Source of the DNA: Streptomyces pyxinae
Lineage (GTDB): Bacteria > Actinomycetota > Actinomycetes > Streptomycetales > Streptomycetaceae
Assembly (NCBI RefSeq): GCF_024756275.1
Contig: NZ_JANUGQ010000005.1
Coordinates: 1 to 64,000 of the forward strand
Reading direction: 5' to 3'
Length of the DNA stretch: 64,000 nt
Shown: in pieces, positions 55,971 through 64,000 of the stretch
Numbering within the stretch: the stretch's first letter is position 1
Layout: each line of letters begins with the position of its first letter
Notes under the pieces: generated by a model
Databases searched by the model: none
Seen by the model: only the letters and a program-made list of their open reading frames with translations
What the model was told of the DNA's origin: nothing
Made by a program: the position numbers and the translations under genes

Positions 55971-55976
55971 AGGCTG
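55971..55976 (+). promoter_or_regulatory. Probable -10 box for a leaderless yigZ-like transcript
   Basis: TAGGCT lies 5 nt before the ATG at 55982, with no Shine-Dalgarno; this spacing suggests a leaderless mRNA. Confidence 0.4.
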
Positions 55977-55981
55977 GCGGG

Positions 55982-56608
55982 ATGCAGGAGGAGTACCGGA
56001 CCGTCGCCCGCGCGGGCACCCATGAGACCGAGATCAGCCGGTCGCGCTTCATCTGCGCGCTGGCCCCCGCCGCCACCGAGGCGGAGGCCCAGGAGTTCGT
56101 GGCTCGCGTCCGCCGGGAGCACCCCACCGCCACCCACAACTGCTACGCGTACGTCATCGGCGCGGACGCGGGCGTGCAGAAGGCGAGCGACGACGGCGAG
56201 CCCGGCGGCACCGCCGGGGTGCCGATGCTCCAGATGCTGCTGCGCCGGGACGTGCGGTACACCGCCGCCGTGGTCACCCGGTACTACGGCGGGGTCAAGC
56301 TCGGCGCCGGCGGGCTGATCCGGGCCTACGGCGGGGCGGTCGGCGAGGCGCTGGACACGCTCGGCACCCGGACCCGGCGGCGGTTCCGGCTGGTCACCGT
56401 CACGGTGGACCACCAGCGGGCCGGAAAGCTGGAGAACGATCTCCGGGCGGGCGGCAGGGCGGTGCGGGACGTGCGGTACGCCGAGGCGGTCACCCTGGAA
56501 CTGGGGCTGCCCGACGCCGAGGTGGCGGAGTTCCGGTCCTGGCTGGCCGACGCCACCGCCGGGTCCGCCCGGCTGGAGCTCGGCGGCGAGGCGTACGGCG
56601 ACGCCTGA
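55982..56608 (+). CDS. YigZ/IMPACT family protein
   Basis: A 208-aa protein of the UPF0029/Impact family. The N-terminal domain has SRSRFICALAPAATEAEA, HPTATHNCYAYVIG, SDDGEPGGTAGVPML and TRYYGGVKLGAGGLIRAYGG, all highly conserved. The C-terminal DUF1949 domain covers about 140-205. IMPACT proteins in eukaryotes modulate GCN2; bacterial roles are unclear and may involve translation. Confidence 0.92.
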   Translation: MQEEYRTVARAGTHETEISRSRFICALAPAATEAEAQEFVARVRREHPTATHNCYAYVIGADAGVQKASDDGEPGGTAGVPMLQMLLRRDVRYTAAVVTRYYGGVKLGAGGLIRAYGGAVGEALDTLGTRTRRRFRLVTVTVDHQRAGKLENDLRAGGRAVRDVRYAEAVTLELGLPDAEVAEFRSWLADATAGSARLELGGEAYGDA

Positions 56609-56932
56609 GCACGCGCCATCACCCCCGGCGCCCCGCGACGGCACCGGGGCGACGCCCGCGCGGGTTGCCGTTCTGCGTGCGCACCTGGCGGTCGCCGTCG
56701 GTGGCGGCCAGGAGAGCTGCGGCGCCGAGGACGGCGGCCGTCCGTGCCGCCCGGGCCATCCGTGCCGCCCGGGCCGGGCGGGAGTGCCGGGAATCGGCTG
56801 CGGCGCCGGGCCCGGGCCCCGTACCGTGGGCGCTCGGCGGGTCGCCCGGCGCCGGGCGACGGCCCGGTCGTGGGCGGTCACCGGCCGGGAGGCGTGCGCG
56901 GAGGCGGGTGCGGGGACGGCCCGGCGGGACGT

Positions 56933-56938
56933 TAGCGT
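56933..56938 (+). promoter_or_regulatory. Possible -10 box upstream of sbcD
   Basis: TAGCGT sits directly before the ACCG microsatellite, about 240 bp upstream of sbcD; the -35 region is weak. If used, the microsatellite would lie in the sbcD leader. Confidence 0.3.
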
Positions 56939-56940
56939 GG

Positions 56941-56994
56941 ACCGACCGACCGACCGACCGACCGACCGACCGAACCGACCGAACCGACCGACCG
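56941..56994. repeat. ACCG tetranucleotide microsatellite upstream of sbcDC
   Basis: Eight perfect ACCG units (56941-56972), then further units interrupted by single A insertions to 56994. The surrounding 56609-57180 gap (572 bp) contains Ala/Arg-coding-like GC-rich sequence but no gene I can support. Confidence 0.9.
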
Positions 56995-57180
56995 GCGGGC
57001 CCGGCCGGATGGCCGGTTCGGTCGGATGCCCGGGGCCCTCGGGCCGGCGCGGGCGCGGGTGCGGGAGCCATGGCGGCGAGCGCGGGCCGCCGGGCGATGC
57101 GTGACGAGCGATGCGGAACGAGCGGTGCGAAGCAGCGGAGCAAGGGGAGACAGGGGAGACATGCGGGTCGGAGAGGTCGT

Positions 57181-58344
57181 ATGAGGCTGCTGCACACCTC
57201 GGACTGGCACCTGGGGCGCTCGTTCCACCGGGTGAGCCTGCTCGACGCCCAGGCGGCCTTCCTCGACCATCTGGTGGCCGTGGCCCGGGAGCGCGAGGTG
57301 GACGCCGTCCTGGTCGCCGGGGACATCTACGACCGGGCCATCCCGCCGCTGCGGGCGGTCGAGCTGTTCGACGCGGCCCTGCACCGGCTGGCGGCGGCCG
57401 GGGTACCCACCGTCATGATCTCCGGCAACCACGACTCGGCCCGCCGCCTCGGCGTGGGCGCCGGGCTCATCGAGCGGGCCGGCGTCCATCTCCGTACCGA
57501 CCCGGCCGGCGCCGGGACGCCGGTGCTGCTGGCCGACGCCCACGGCCCGGTCGCACTCTACGGCCTGCCCTACCTCGAACCGGCCCTGGTGCGGGAGTCG
57601 TTCGGCGTCCGGAAGGCGAGCCACGCGGCGGTGCTCGGCGCCGCCATGGACCGGGTCCGCGCCGATCTCGCCACCCGGCCGCACGGCACCCGCTCGGTCG
57701 TCCTGGCGCACGCCTTCGTGGCCGGCGGCCTGCCGAGCGAGAGCGAGCGGGACATCACCGTCGGCGGGGTGCAGTCGGTGCCCGCCGGGGTCTTCGACGG
57801 CGTCGACTACGCGGCCCTGGGCCATCTGCACGGCTGCCAGACGGTCGGTGAGCGGGTGCGCTACTCCGGCTCCCCGCTGGCGTACTCCTTCTCCGAGGTC
57901 CACCACCGCAAGACCATGTGGCTGGTCGATCTGGGACCCGCCGGGGAGATCGCCGCCGAGCGGATCGACTGCCCGGTGCCCCGGCCGCTCGCCCGGATCA
58001 GCGGGCGCCTGGACGAGCTGCTCGCCGACCCGGCCCTCGCCCGCCACGAGGACGCCTGGGTGGAGGCGACCCTGACCGACCCGGTGCGCCCCGCCGAACC
58101 GATGGCCCGGCTGGCCCGCCGCTTCCCGCACACCCTCAGCCTGCTCTTCGCGCCGGAGCGGGCCGCCGACGACCCGGCCCGCTCCTACGCCCAGCGGCTG
58201 CGCGACCGCGACGACCGCCAGATCGCGGAGGACTTCGTGGCCCATGTGCGCGGCGCCGGACCCGACGCCCCCGAACGGGCCACCCTGGCCGAGGCGTTCG
58301 AGACCGTACGGATCGCGGCGGCGGAGCGGGAGGCGGCCGGATGA
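57181..58344 (+). CDS. sbcD: Exonuclease subunit SbcD (Mre11-like)
   Basis: A 387-aa nuclease subunit of SbcCD, which cuts hairpins and processes double-strand ends. Metallophosphoesterase motifs are complete: SDWHLG (D8, H10), GDIYD, SGNHDS, LAHAF and LGHLHG. A C-terminal capping region follows. ATG 57181 has GGAGAGG upstream. The stop overlaps the sbcC start (ATGA), so the subunits are translationally coupled. Confidence 0.95.
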   Translation: MRLLHTSDWHLGRSFHRVSLLDAQAAFLDHLVAVAREREVDAVLVAGDIYDRAIPPLRAVELFDAALHRLAAAGVPTVMISGNHDSARRLGVGAGLIERAGVHLRTDPAGAGTPVLLADAHGPVALYGLPYLEPALVRESFGVRKASHAAVLGAAMDRVRADLATRPHGTRSVVLAHAFVAGGLPSESERDITVGGVQSVPAGVFDGVDYAALGHLHGCQTVGERVRYSGSPLAYSFSEVHHRKTMWLVDLGPAGEIAAERIDCPVPRPLARISGRLDELLADPALARHEDAWVEATLTDPVRPAEPMARLARRFPHTLSLLFAPERAADDPARSYAQRLRDRDDRQIAEDFVAHVRGAGPDAPERATLAEAFETVRIAAAEREAAG

Positions 58345-61300
58345 GGCTCCACCGGCTGACCGTCACCGCCTTCGGGCCGTTCGCCACCGCCCAGCACATC
58401 GACTTCGACGCGCTGGGCGAGGCCGGGCTCTTCCTGCTGCACGGACCCACCGGCGCCGGCAAGACCTCGGTGCTCGACGCGGTCTGCTTCGCGCTGTACG
58501 GGGCGGTGCCCGGCGCCCGGCAGAGCCCCGGCACCACACTGCGCAGCGACCACGCCCCGGCCGGGACACCCACCGAGGTGGTACTCGACCTCACGGTCGC
58601 CGGGCGGCGGCTGGAGATCACCCGGCGCCCCGCCCAGCAGCGCCCCAAGCGGGGCGGCCGCAGCGGGTACACCACCGAGCGCGCCTCGTCCGGGCTGCGC
58701 GAGTACGACCCGGTCACCGGCGCCTGGCAGGCGCTCAGCCGCTCCCACCAGGAGATCGGCGACGAGATCACCGAGCTGCTCGGGATGAGCCGGGAGCAGT
58801 TCTGCCAGGTGGTGCTGTTGCCGCAGGGCGACTTCGCCCGCTTTCTGCGGGCCGACGCCGAGGCCCGGGGCAAACTGCTCGGCCGGCTCTTCGACACCCG
58901 CAGGTTCGCCGCCGTCGAGGAACGCCTCGCGGAGCTGCGCCGCGCCTCCGAGCAGCGGGTCAAATCGGGCGACGAGCGGCTGCTGGCGCTCGCCCACCGG
59001 ATGGGCCAGGAGGCCGCCGGGGCCGCCGGGGAGTGGCCGGCGCCCGCCGCCCGGCCGGGCGAGCCCGGGCTCGCCGCCGAGGTGCTGGCCTGGGCCGCCG
59101 TCGCCCGCTCGGGCGCCCGGGAGCGGCTGGCCGCCGCCGGCTGCGCGCTGGACGCCGCCGGGAGCCGCCGGGCCGCCGCCGCACGGCTGCTGGAGGACGC
59201 GCGCGAACTGGCCGCCCGGCAGCGGCGGTACGCGGACGCCGAGCTGCGCCGGGCCGAACTGGCCGGGCGGCGGGGCGAGTACGAGGAGTGGCGGGCCGCG
59301 CTGGACCGGGCCCGGCGGGCCGACCGGGTGGCCGGGCCGCTGGCGCTGCGGGACGACGCCGAGGCACGGCACCGGGCGGCGGTGGCCGGCCACGACCGGG
59401 CCCGGGCCGCGCTGGAACCGGAGCTCGCCGGGGCCGGGCCCGAGCAGCTCGACGACCGGGCCCGGCGGGCGCGCCGGGAGCTGGCCGAACTGGACGCCGC
59501 CCGGGGGGCCGAGCGGCGCCGGGACGAACTCGCCCGGGAGCGCGCCGACTCCGACCGGGAGGCGGGCGCCGACGAGGAGACCCGCCAGGAGGCGGCCGGC
59601 TGGCTCGACGGCTGGGCGTCCCGCCGCCGGGAGCTCCAGGAGCGGATCGACACCGCCCTGGAGGCCGGGACCCGCGCCGAGCGGCTGGCCGGCCGGATCG
59701 AGCCCGCCCGCCGCCGGCTCGCCGCCGCCCGCCGCCGGGACGAGCTGGCCGGCCGGGTCACGGCGGCCGAGCGGGAGCTGAGCGCCACCCGGGAGCGCGC
59801 CAACACGGCCCATGAGAGCTGGCTCGACCTGCGCGAACGCCGGCTGCGCGGGATCGCCGCCGAGCTGGCGGGACGGCTGGCCGACGGGGAGCCCTGCGCG
59901 GTCTGCGGCTCCCCGGACCACCCGGCGCCCGCCCGCGCCGGGGACGGCCATGTGGACCGGGCGGCCGAGGAGACGGCGTACGCGGAGCACACCCGCGCCG
60001 ACACGGCCCGGGGCGAGGCCGAGCGTGCCCTCGCCGTCGTCCGGGAGGCCCTGACGGCGGCCCGGGCCGAGGCGGTGGACGCCCCGGGCGACCCGCAGCC
60101 GCCGGTCGCGGCACTCGCGGAGCTGGTGGCCGGTCTGGCGGACGAGCACGCCGGGGCGCACGCCCTCGCCGCCGGCACCCACGCCGCCCGGGAGGCGCTG
60201 GACCGCGCCGAGCGGGAGCACACCGAACGCCTCGCCGTCCGCCAGGAGGCCGAGCGCCGGATCGCCGCCCGCACCTCCCGGCGGGAGGCCCTGGACGAGC
60301 AGATCGCCGCGCTGGAAGCCGAGTTGGCGCGGATCCGGGGCGGCGGCACCGGCACCGTCGCGGAGCACGCCGCCCGGCTGGAGGCCCGGATCGAGCGGCT
60401 CACCGGGGCCACCGAGGCGGCCCGGGCGGTCGAGGACACCGCACGGCGGCTCAAGGAGGCCGAGGGCGCGCTCTCCCAGGCGGCCTTCCGGGCCGGGTTC
60501 GACACCTCCGACGAGGCCGCCGCCGCGCTGCTCGGCGACGACGCCCGGCGGGAGCTCCAGCACCGGCTGGACGCCCGGGCGGCCGAGGAGGCGGCGGTCG
60601 CGGACCGGCTCGCGGAACCGGAGACCCGGGCCGCCGCCGGGCGTCCGCCCGCCGACCCGGCCGCCGCCGAGGCCGCCCACACCGCCGCCGAGGAGGCGCT
60701 GCGGGCCGCCCACACCGCGCTCGCCGCCCACCGGGACCGGTGTGCCGAACTCGACCGGCTCTCCCGGGAGGCGGCCCGCGAGGCGCGCGGACTCGGACCG
60801 CTGCGCGCGGAGTACGACCGGGTGGCCGGGCTCGCCGGGCTGACCGCCGGCACCTCCGCCGCGAACGAGCGGAAGATGCGGCTGGAGTCGTACGTCCTCG
60901 CCGCCCGCCTGGAGCAGGTGGCCGCCGCGGCGACGGCCCGGCTGAGCCGGATGTCGGGCGGGCGGTACACCCTGGTCCACTCCGACGCCCGGTCCGGCAC
61001 CCGCAGATCCGGACTCGGACTCCATGTGGTGGACGCCTGGACCGGCCGGGAGCGGGACACCGCCACCCTCTCCGGCGGGGAGACCTTCTTCGCCTCGCTC
61101 GCCCTGGCGCTGGGCCTCGCGGACGTGGTGACCGAGGAGGCCGGGGGCGTACGGCTGGACACCCTCTTCATCGACGAGGGCTTCGGCAGCCTGGACGACC
61201 AGACCCTGGACGAGGTGCTGGACGTGCTGGACTCGCTCCGGGAGCGGGACCGCTGCGTCGGCATCGTCAGCCATGTCGCGGACCTGCGCCGCCGGGTCCC

Positions 61301-61367
61301 GGCCCAGCTGGAGGTCGTCAAGGAGCGTGGCGGCTCGGCGGTCCGGCTCCGTACGTACGCGGGCTGA
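58341..61367 (+). CDS. sbcC: Exonuclease subunit SbcC (Rad50-like ATPase)
   Basis: A 1008-aa SMC-like ATPase partner of SbcD. Walker A is GPTGAGKTS (35-43) and the Q-loop region VVLLPQGDFARFL follows. Two long Ala/Arg/Glu-rich coiled coils flank the zinc hook C519-A-V-C522. The ABC signature LSGGETFF is at 910-917 and Walker B TLFIDEGFG at about 941-949. All functional motifs are intact. Coding is so GC-biased that both other strands give ORFs over 1000 codons, which are artefacts. Confidence 0.95.
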   Translation: MRLHRLTVTAFGPFATAQHIDFDALGEAGLFLLHGPTGAGKTSVLDAVCFALYGAVPGARQSPGTTLRSDHAPAGTPTEVVLDLTVAGRRLEITRRPAQQRPKRGGRSGYTTERASSGLREYDPVTGAWQALSRSHQEIGDEITELLGMSREQFCQVVLLPQGDFARFLRADAEARGKLLGRLFDTRRFAAVEERLAELRRASEQRVKSGDERLLALAHRMGQEAAGAAGEWPAPAARPGEPGLAAEVLAWAAVARSGARERLAAAGCALDAAGSRRAAAARLLEDARELAARQRRYADAELRRAELAGRRGEYEEWRAALDRARRADRVAGPLALRDDAEARHRAAVAGHDRARAALEPELAGAGPEQLDDRARRARRELAELDAARGAERRRDELARERADSDREAGADEETRQEAAGWLDGWASRRRELQERIDTALEAGTRAERLAGRIEPARRRLAAARRRDELAGRVTAAERELSATRERANTAHESWLDLRERRLRGIAAELAGRLADGEPCAVCGSPDHPAPARAGDGHVDRAAEETAYAEHTRADTARGEAERALAVVREALTAARAEAVDAPGDPQPPVAALAELVAGLADEHAGAHALAAGTHAAREALDRAEREHTERLAVRQEAERRIAARTSRREALDEQIAALEAELARIRGGGTGTVAEHAARLEARIERLTGATEAARAVEDTARRLKEAEGALSQAAFRAGFDTSDEAAAALLGDDARRELQHRLDARAAEEAAVADRLAEPETRAAAGRPPADPAAAEAAHTAAEEALRAAHTALAAHRDRCAELDRLSREAAREARGLGPLRAEYDRVAGLAGLTAGTSAANERKMRLESYVLAARLEQVAAAATARLSRMSGGRYTLVHSDARSGTRRSGLGLHVVDAWTGRERDTATLSGGETFFASLALALGLADVVTEEAGGVRLDTLFIDEGFGSLDDQTLDEVLDVLDSLRERDRCVGIVSHVADLRRRVPAQLEVVKERGGSAVRLRTYAG

Positions 61368-61979
61368 GGGGCCCGGGCCCGGGCTTCCCGGGGCCGAGTG
61401 CCCCTTCGGGCCGGAGGAAGGCCGTGACCGCGGGCCGCCCCGGCGCGGGGCGATGCGCCGGGTACGCGCCGGCCGCCTCCCACTCGGCTGCCCCCGGCCG
61501 GGTACGCCGGTCCGGGGCCGCCCGGCGGGCGCTGCTTCTCCCGGGCGGCGGGTGCCGGGGCCCTCGTGGGCCGCCGGGGCCGGAGCCGTGGGCCCTGTCC
61601 GGCGGCCGGGGCGCGGGCACGGCGCCGGAGCCGTACGACGCGAAGCCGCACGACTCGGATCCGTACCGCTCCGAGCCGGTGTGCCCGGCGTGACGCCGGT
61701 GCGGGCCCGGCGCGGGAAGCGGCTCACCACCACCACGGCTCCGGCCCCGGTACGGCTGTGCGGCCGGTACGGTTCCGGTCACCGGCCCGACTCCGCGACG
61801 GTCGCGGGGCCGGAGCCCGTACGGCTCCGCACCGGTGCGGCACCGGCACCCGTGCCGTTCCGCACCCGGTACGGCACGGGTGCCCGTACGGCTGCCGGGC
61901 CGGCGCCCGCAGCCGGTACCGGCCGGGAACCCGGACGGTTCCGTCGACTCGTCGGCACCGCCCGCCGGTCGGCGCGGGC
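61368..61979. other. Convergent intergenic region rich in CCGTACGG motifs
   Basis: A 612-bp gap between converging sbcC and the DUF885 gene. No gene is supported. Short CGGTACGG / CCCGTACGG motifs recur many times between about 61650 and 61920, giving many small dyads. Confidence 0.5.
61845..61884. terminator. Hairpin between sbcC and the DUF885 gene
   Basis: A perfect 14-bp stem (61845-61858 with 61871-61884) and 12-nt loop lies 95 bp beyond the DUF885 stop, placed to end transcription from that gene and perhaps from sbcC. Confidence 0.5.
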
Positions 61980-63671
61980 TCAGAGCCGGGACAGCTCGTC
62001 CACCAGGTCGTCCAGGCCCAGCGGGCCCTGGGACAGCGCGGCCATGTGCCACTTCTTGGCGTCGAACGCGGCGCCGCGCGCCTTGCGGGCGTTCTCCCGG
62101 CCCAGCAGCCAGGCGCGTTCGCCCAGTTTGTAGCCGATCGCCTGGGCCGGGGTGGAGAGATAGCGGGTCAGCTCGCTCTCCACGAAGGTGTCCGGCCGGC
62201 CGGTGTGGCGCCGGAAGAACTCCTGGCCCAGCTCCGGCGTCCAGCGCTCGCCCGGCCGGAACGGCGAGTGCGCCGGGATCTCCAGCTCCAGGTGCATGCC
62301 GATGTCCACGATCACCCGGCAGGCACGCATCATCTGGGCGTCCAGATAGCCCAGCCGGCGTTCCGGGTCGGGCAGGAAGCCCAGTTCGTCCATGAGCCGC
62401 TCGGCGTAGAGCGCCCAGCCCTCGGCGTTGGCGCTCACCCCGCCCACGGTGGCCTGGTAGCGGGAGAGCTGGTCGGCCACGTGCACCCACTGGGCGAGCT
62501 GGAGATGGTGGCCCGGCACGCCCTCGTGGTACCAGGTGGAGACCAGGTCGTACACCGGCCAGCGGGTCTCGCCGTCGACCGGCAGCCAGGTGCGGCCGGG
62601 ACGCGAGAAGTCCTCCGAGGGGCCGGTGTAGTACGGCGCCGCCGCGCCGCCCGGCGGGGCGATCCGGGACTCCACCCGCCGTACCCGCTCGGCCAGTTCG
62701 AAGTGGGTGCCGTCCAGCGCGTCGATCGCCTCGTCCATCAGGCCCTGGAGGTAGAGCCGTACCTCCTCCACGCCCTCGATATGGGTGCCGTGGACGTCCA
62801 GATGGGCCAGCGCCTCCCACGGGTCGGAGTCGGGCAGGATCTTGTCCGCCTCGGTCCGCATCTCGCCGAGCAGCCGGTGGTACTCGTCCCAGCCGTAGGC
62901 GTACGCCTCGTCCAGGTCGAAGTCGGTGCCGTTGAAGTAGCGGGACCAGCGGGCGTACCGCTCCCGGCCCACCGTGTCCGGCGCGCCCTCGACGCCCGGC
63001 GCGTACACCTCGCGCATCCAGTCGCGCAGCGCCCGTACCGCCTCGGTGGCCCCGTGCGCCGCCGTCTCCAGCTCCGCGCCGAGCACCGCCGGGCCGTCGG
63101 CCGCGAACGCCTCGAACCAGCCACGCCCGCCGTGGATCCCGCCGGACCACTCGGTGAGCTGGCCGATGAAGGTGGCGGTGGCCCGGGGGCCGCCCAGCAG
63201 GCCGCGTTTCAGGCCCAGTTCGAGGGAGGAGCGGTAGCCCTCCAGGGCGGCGGGCACCGCCCGCAGCCGCTCGGCCACCGCCGCCCAGTCGTCCTCCGTC
63301 GCGGTCGGCATCACCGTGAACGCCATCCGGACACTGTGCGCGGGGGAGCGCAGATTGCCGACCGCGCGGAGCCCCTCCTCGGCCTCGTGCACGGCGAGTT
63401 CGGCGGTCAGCCGCTCGCGGAGCAGCCGGGCGCAGCGCCGTTCCGCGTCGCCGGCGGCCCCGGGCAGCCGCTCCGCCGCGTCGAGCCGGCGGAGGGTCTC
63501 CCGGGCGAGCGCGGCGAGTTGCTCCTGACCGGCCGGGGAGAGATCGGGCAGGAGCCCGGCGCTCGTCCGCACGCCGAGATAGGTGCCGGTGATCGGGTCG
63601 AGCTCGACAAGGTCGTCCACATGGGCGTCGGCGACCTGGCGGGGGAGAGCGCTGCTGGCGGTGTCTGGCAT
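61980..63671 (-). CDS. DUF885 family metallopeptidase-like protein
   Basis: A 563-aa protein of the DUF885 family. The central zinc-site motif YHEGVPGHHLQL (about residues 384-395) is intact, and the downstream EGWALYAERLMDELG supplies a conserved glutamate, as in HExxH-type peptidases. The protein has no signal peptide, so it is probably cytoplasmic. Substrate unknown; dipeptidyl carboxypeptidase activity has been proposed for relatives. ATG 63671 has AAGGATGG upstream. Confidence 0.9.
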   Translation of the reverse strand: MPDTASSALPRQVADAHVDDLVELDPITGTYLGVRTSAGLLPDLSPAGQEQLAALARETLRRLDAAERLPGAAGDAERRCARLLRERLTAELAVHEAEEGLRAVGNLRSPAHSVRMAFTVMPTATEDDWAAVAERLRAVPAALEGYRSSLELGLKRGLLGGPRATATFIGQLTEWSGGIHGGRGWFEAFAADGPAVLGAELETAAHGATEAVRALRDWMREVYAPGVEGAPDTVGRERYARWSRYFNGTDFDLDEAYAYGWDEYHRLLGEMRTEADKILPDSDPWEALAHLDVHGTHIEGVEEVRLYLQGLMDEAIDALDGTHFELAERVRRVESRIAPPGGAAAPYYTGPSEDFSRPGRTWLPVDGETRWPVYDLVSTWYHEGVPGHHLQLAQWVHVADQLSRYQATVGGVSANAEGWALYAERLMDELGFLPDPERRLGYLDAQMMRACRVIVDIGMHLELEIPAHSPFRPGERWTPELGQEFFRRHTGRPDTFVESELTRYLSTPAQAIGYKLGERAWLLGRENARKARGAAFDAKKWHMAALSQGPLGLDDLVDELSRL

Positions 63672-63703
63672 GCGGCCATCCTTCTATGCCGCCGGGGCCG
63701 CCG

Positions 63704-64000
63704 TCATCCGTGCCCGGCGGCGTCCGGAGGCCGGTCGGCCGACATGCGCGCAGGCGGGGGGAGGGGCGGCAGCAGCGGGCCGCAGTGCCACTGCTGGAAA
63801 ATCAGCCGGGTCTCCACCCGGGCCACCTCCCGCTGTGAGGTGAACTCGTCGATCACGAGTCGTTGCAGGTCAGCGGTGTCCGCCACGGCGACGTGCACCA
63901 GATAGTCGTCCGGTCCCGCCAGATGGAACAGCGCCCGGGACTCCGGCAGGGCGCGAATCCGCTCCACGAACGGGCCGATCAGCTCCCGGCGGTGCGGGCG
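63704..64000 (-). CDS. Lrp/AsnC family regulator, C-terminal part (cut by window edge)
   Basis: The last 99 codons or so of a minus-strand gene entering from the right. It shows the RAM/AsnC ligand-binding domain: FVERIRALPESRALFHLAGPDDYLVHVAV, DLQRLVIDEFTSQREVARV and VETRLIFQQW. A proline-rich tail follows. The N-terminal HTH lies beyond 64000. Lrp proteins sense amino acids; the target is unknown, possibly the DUF885 gene 33 bp downstream. Confidence 0.85.
   Translation of the reverse strand, partial: RPHRRELIGPFVERIRALPESRALFHLAGPDDYLVHVAVADTADLQRLVIDEFTSQREVARVETRLIFQQWHCGPLLPPLPPPARMSADRPPDAAGHG

Noticed and set aside
58136..61736. Two antisense ORFs of over 1100 codons opposite sbcC
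   Set aside because: They mirror the extreme third-position GC of sbcC, have low-complexity Ser/Arg/Ala or Gly/Pro composition and no motifs, while sbcC has all its functional motifs.

Overview
The window is chromosomal DNA of a high-GC actinomycete, almost certainly Streptomyces. GC is very high with strong third-position bias, many starts are GTG, and several genes look leaderless. Streptomyces-type families are present (DUF5999, DUF5133, DUF6228, sbp/DUF881, MWPGQQ-type membrane protein, DUF4157). No tRNA, rRNA, CRISPR array or intact insertion sequence was seen. Most long antisense ORFs are GC-driven shadows and are left out. LEFT (1-15 kb): a conserved core block encodes a CDP-alcohol phosphotransferase, a ManC/ManB-like fusion whose mutase half has lost its catalytic loops, DUF881-sbp-DUF881, a GarA-like FHA protein, an FtsR-like MerR, a DUF151 nuclease and a second MerR. 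This order parallels M. tuberculosis Rv1822-Rv1830. It is followed by dinB, a PRC-barrel gene, and a tandem glycine riboswitch in front of gcvP. gcvH is absent from its mycobacterial position. MIDDLE-LEFT (15-32 kb): metabolic, transport and regulator genes, several in divergent pairs with visible operators. These are a GCS2-like ligase, a CPBP membrane protease, a PhzF-like isomerase, DUF6228, PadR, two EamA transporters, a MocR/PNPOx pair, LysR, two methyltransferases, a ZIP transporter, an alpha/beta hydrolase and DUF5133. ACCESSORY ISLAND (about 32.2-36.3 kb): one large gene encodes a 956-aa protein with an N-terminal DUF4157/eCIS-core domain, a central zinc-deaminase-like domain (HAE plus CLCC), a lysine-rich linker and a C-terminal HTH-like segment. 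Beside it lies a decayed integrase remnant. This is the most novel candidate in the window: a probable cargo toxin of a contractile injection system encoded elsewhere. RIGHT (36-64 kb): HipA-like kinase with DUF3037, two SDRs, an orphan family-5 binding lipoprotein, ung, a TPR-like gene, a DinB-fold protein, Gfo/Idh/MocA, lnt, uppP, a VTT protein, a spermidine-synthase-like gene, an MFS transporter, a secreted-domain membrane protein, a thioesterase, DedA, gamma-carbonic anhydrase, a hexapeptide acyltransferase, a CoA-binding protein, YigZ, sbcDC, a DUF885 metallopeptidase and a truncated Lrp regulator at the edge. Short tandem repeats are frequent: 41-bp before dinB, about 19-bp before ung, ACCG microsatellite before sbcD, seven 11-bp units before lnt, and a 27-bp minisatellite inside lnt.
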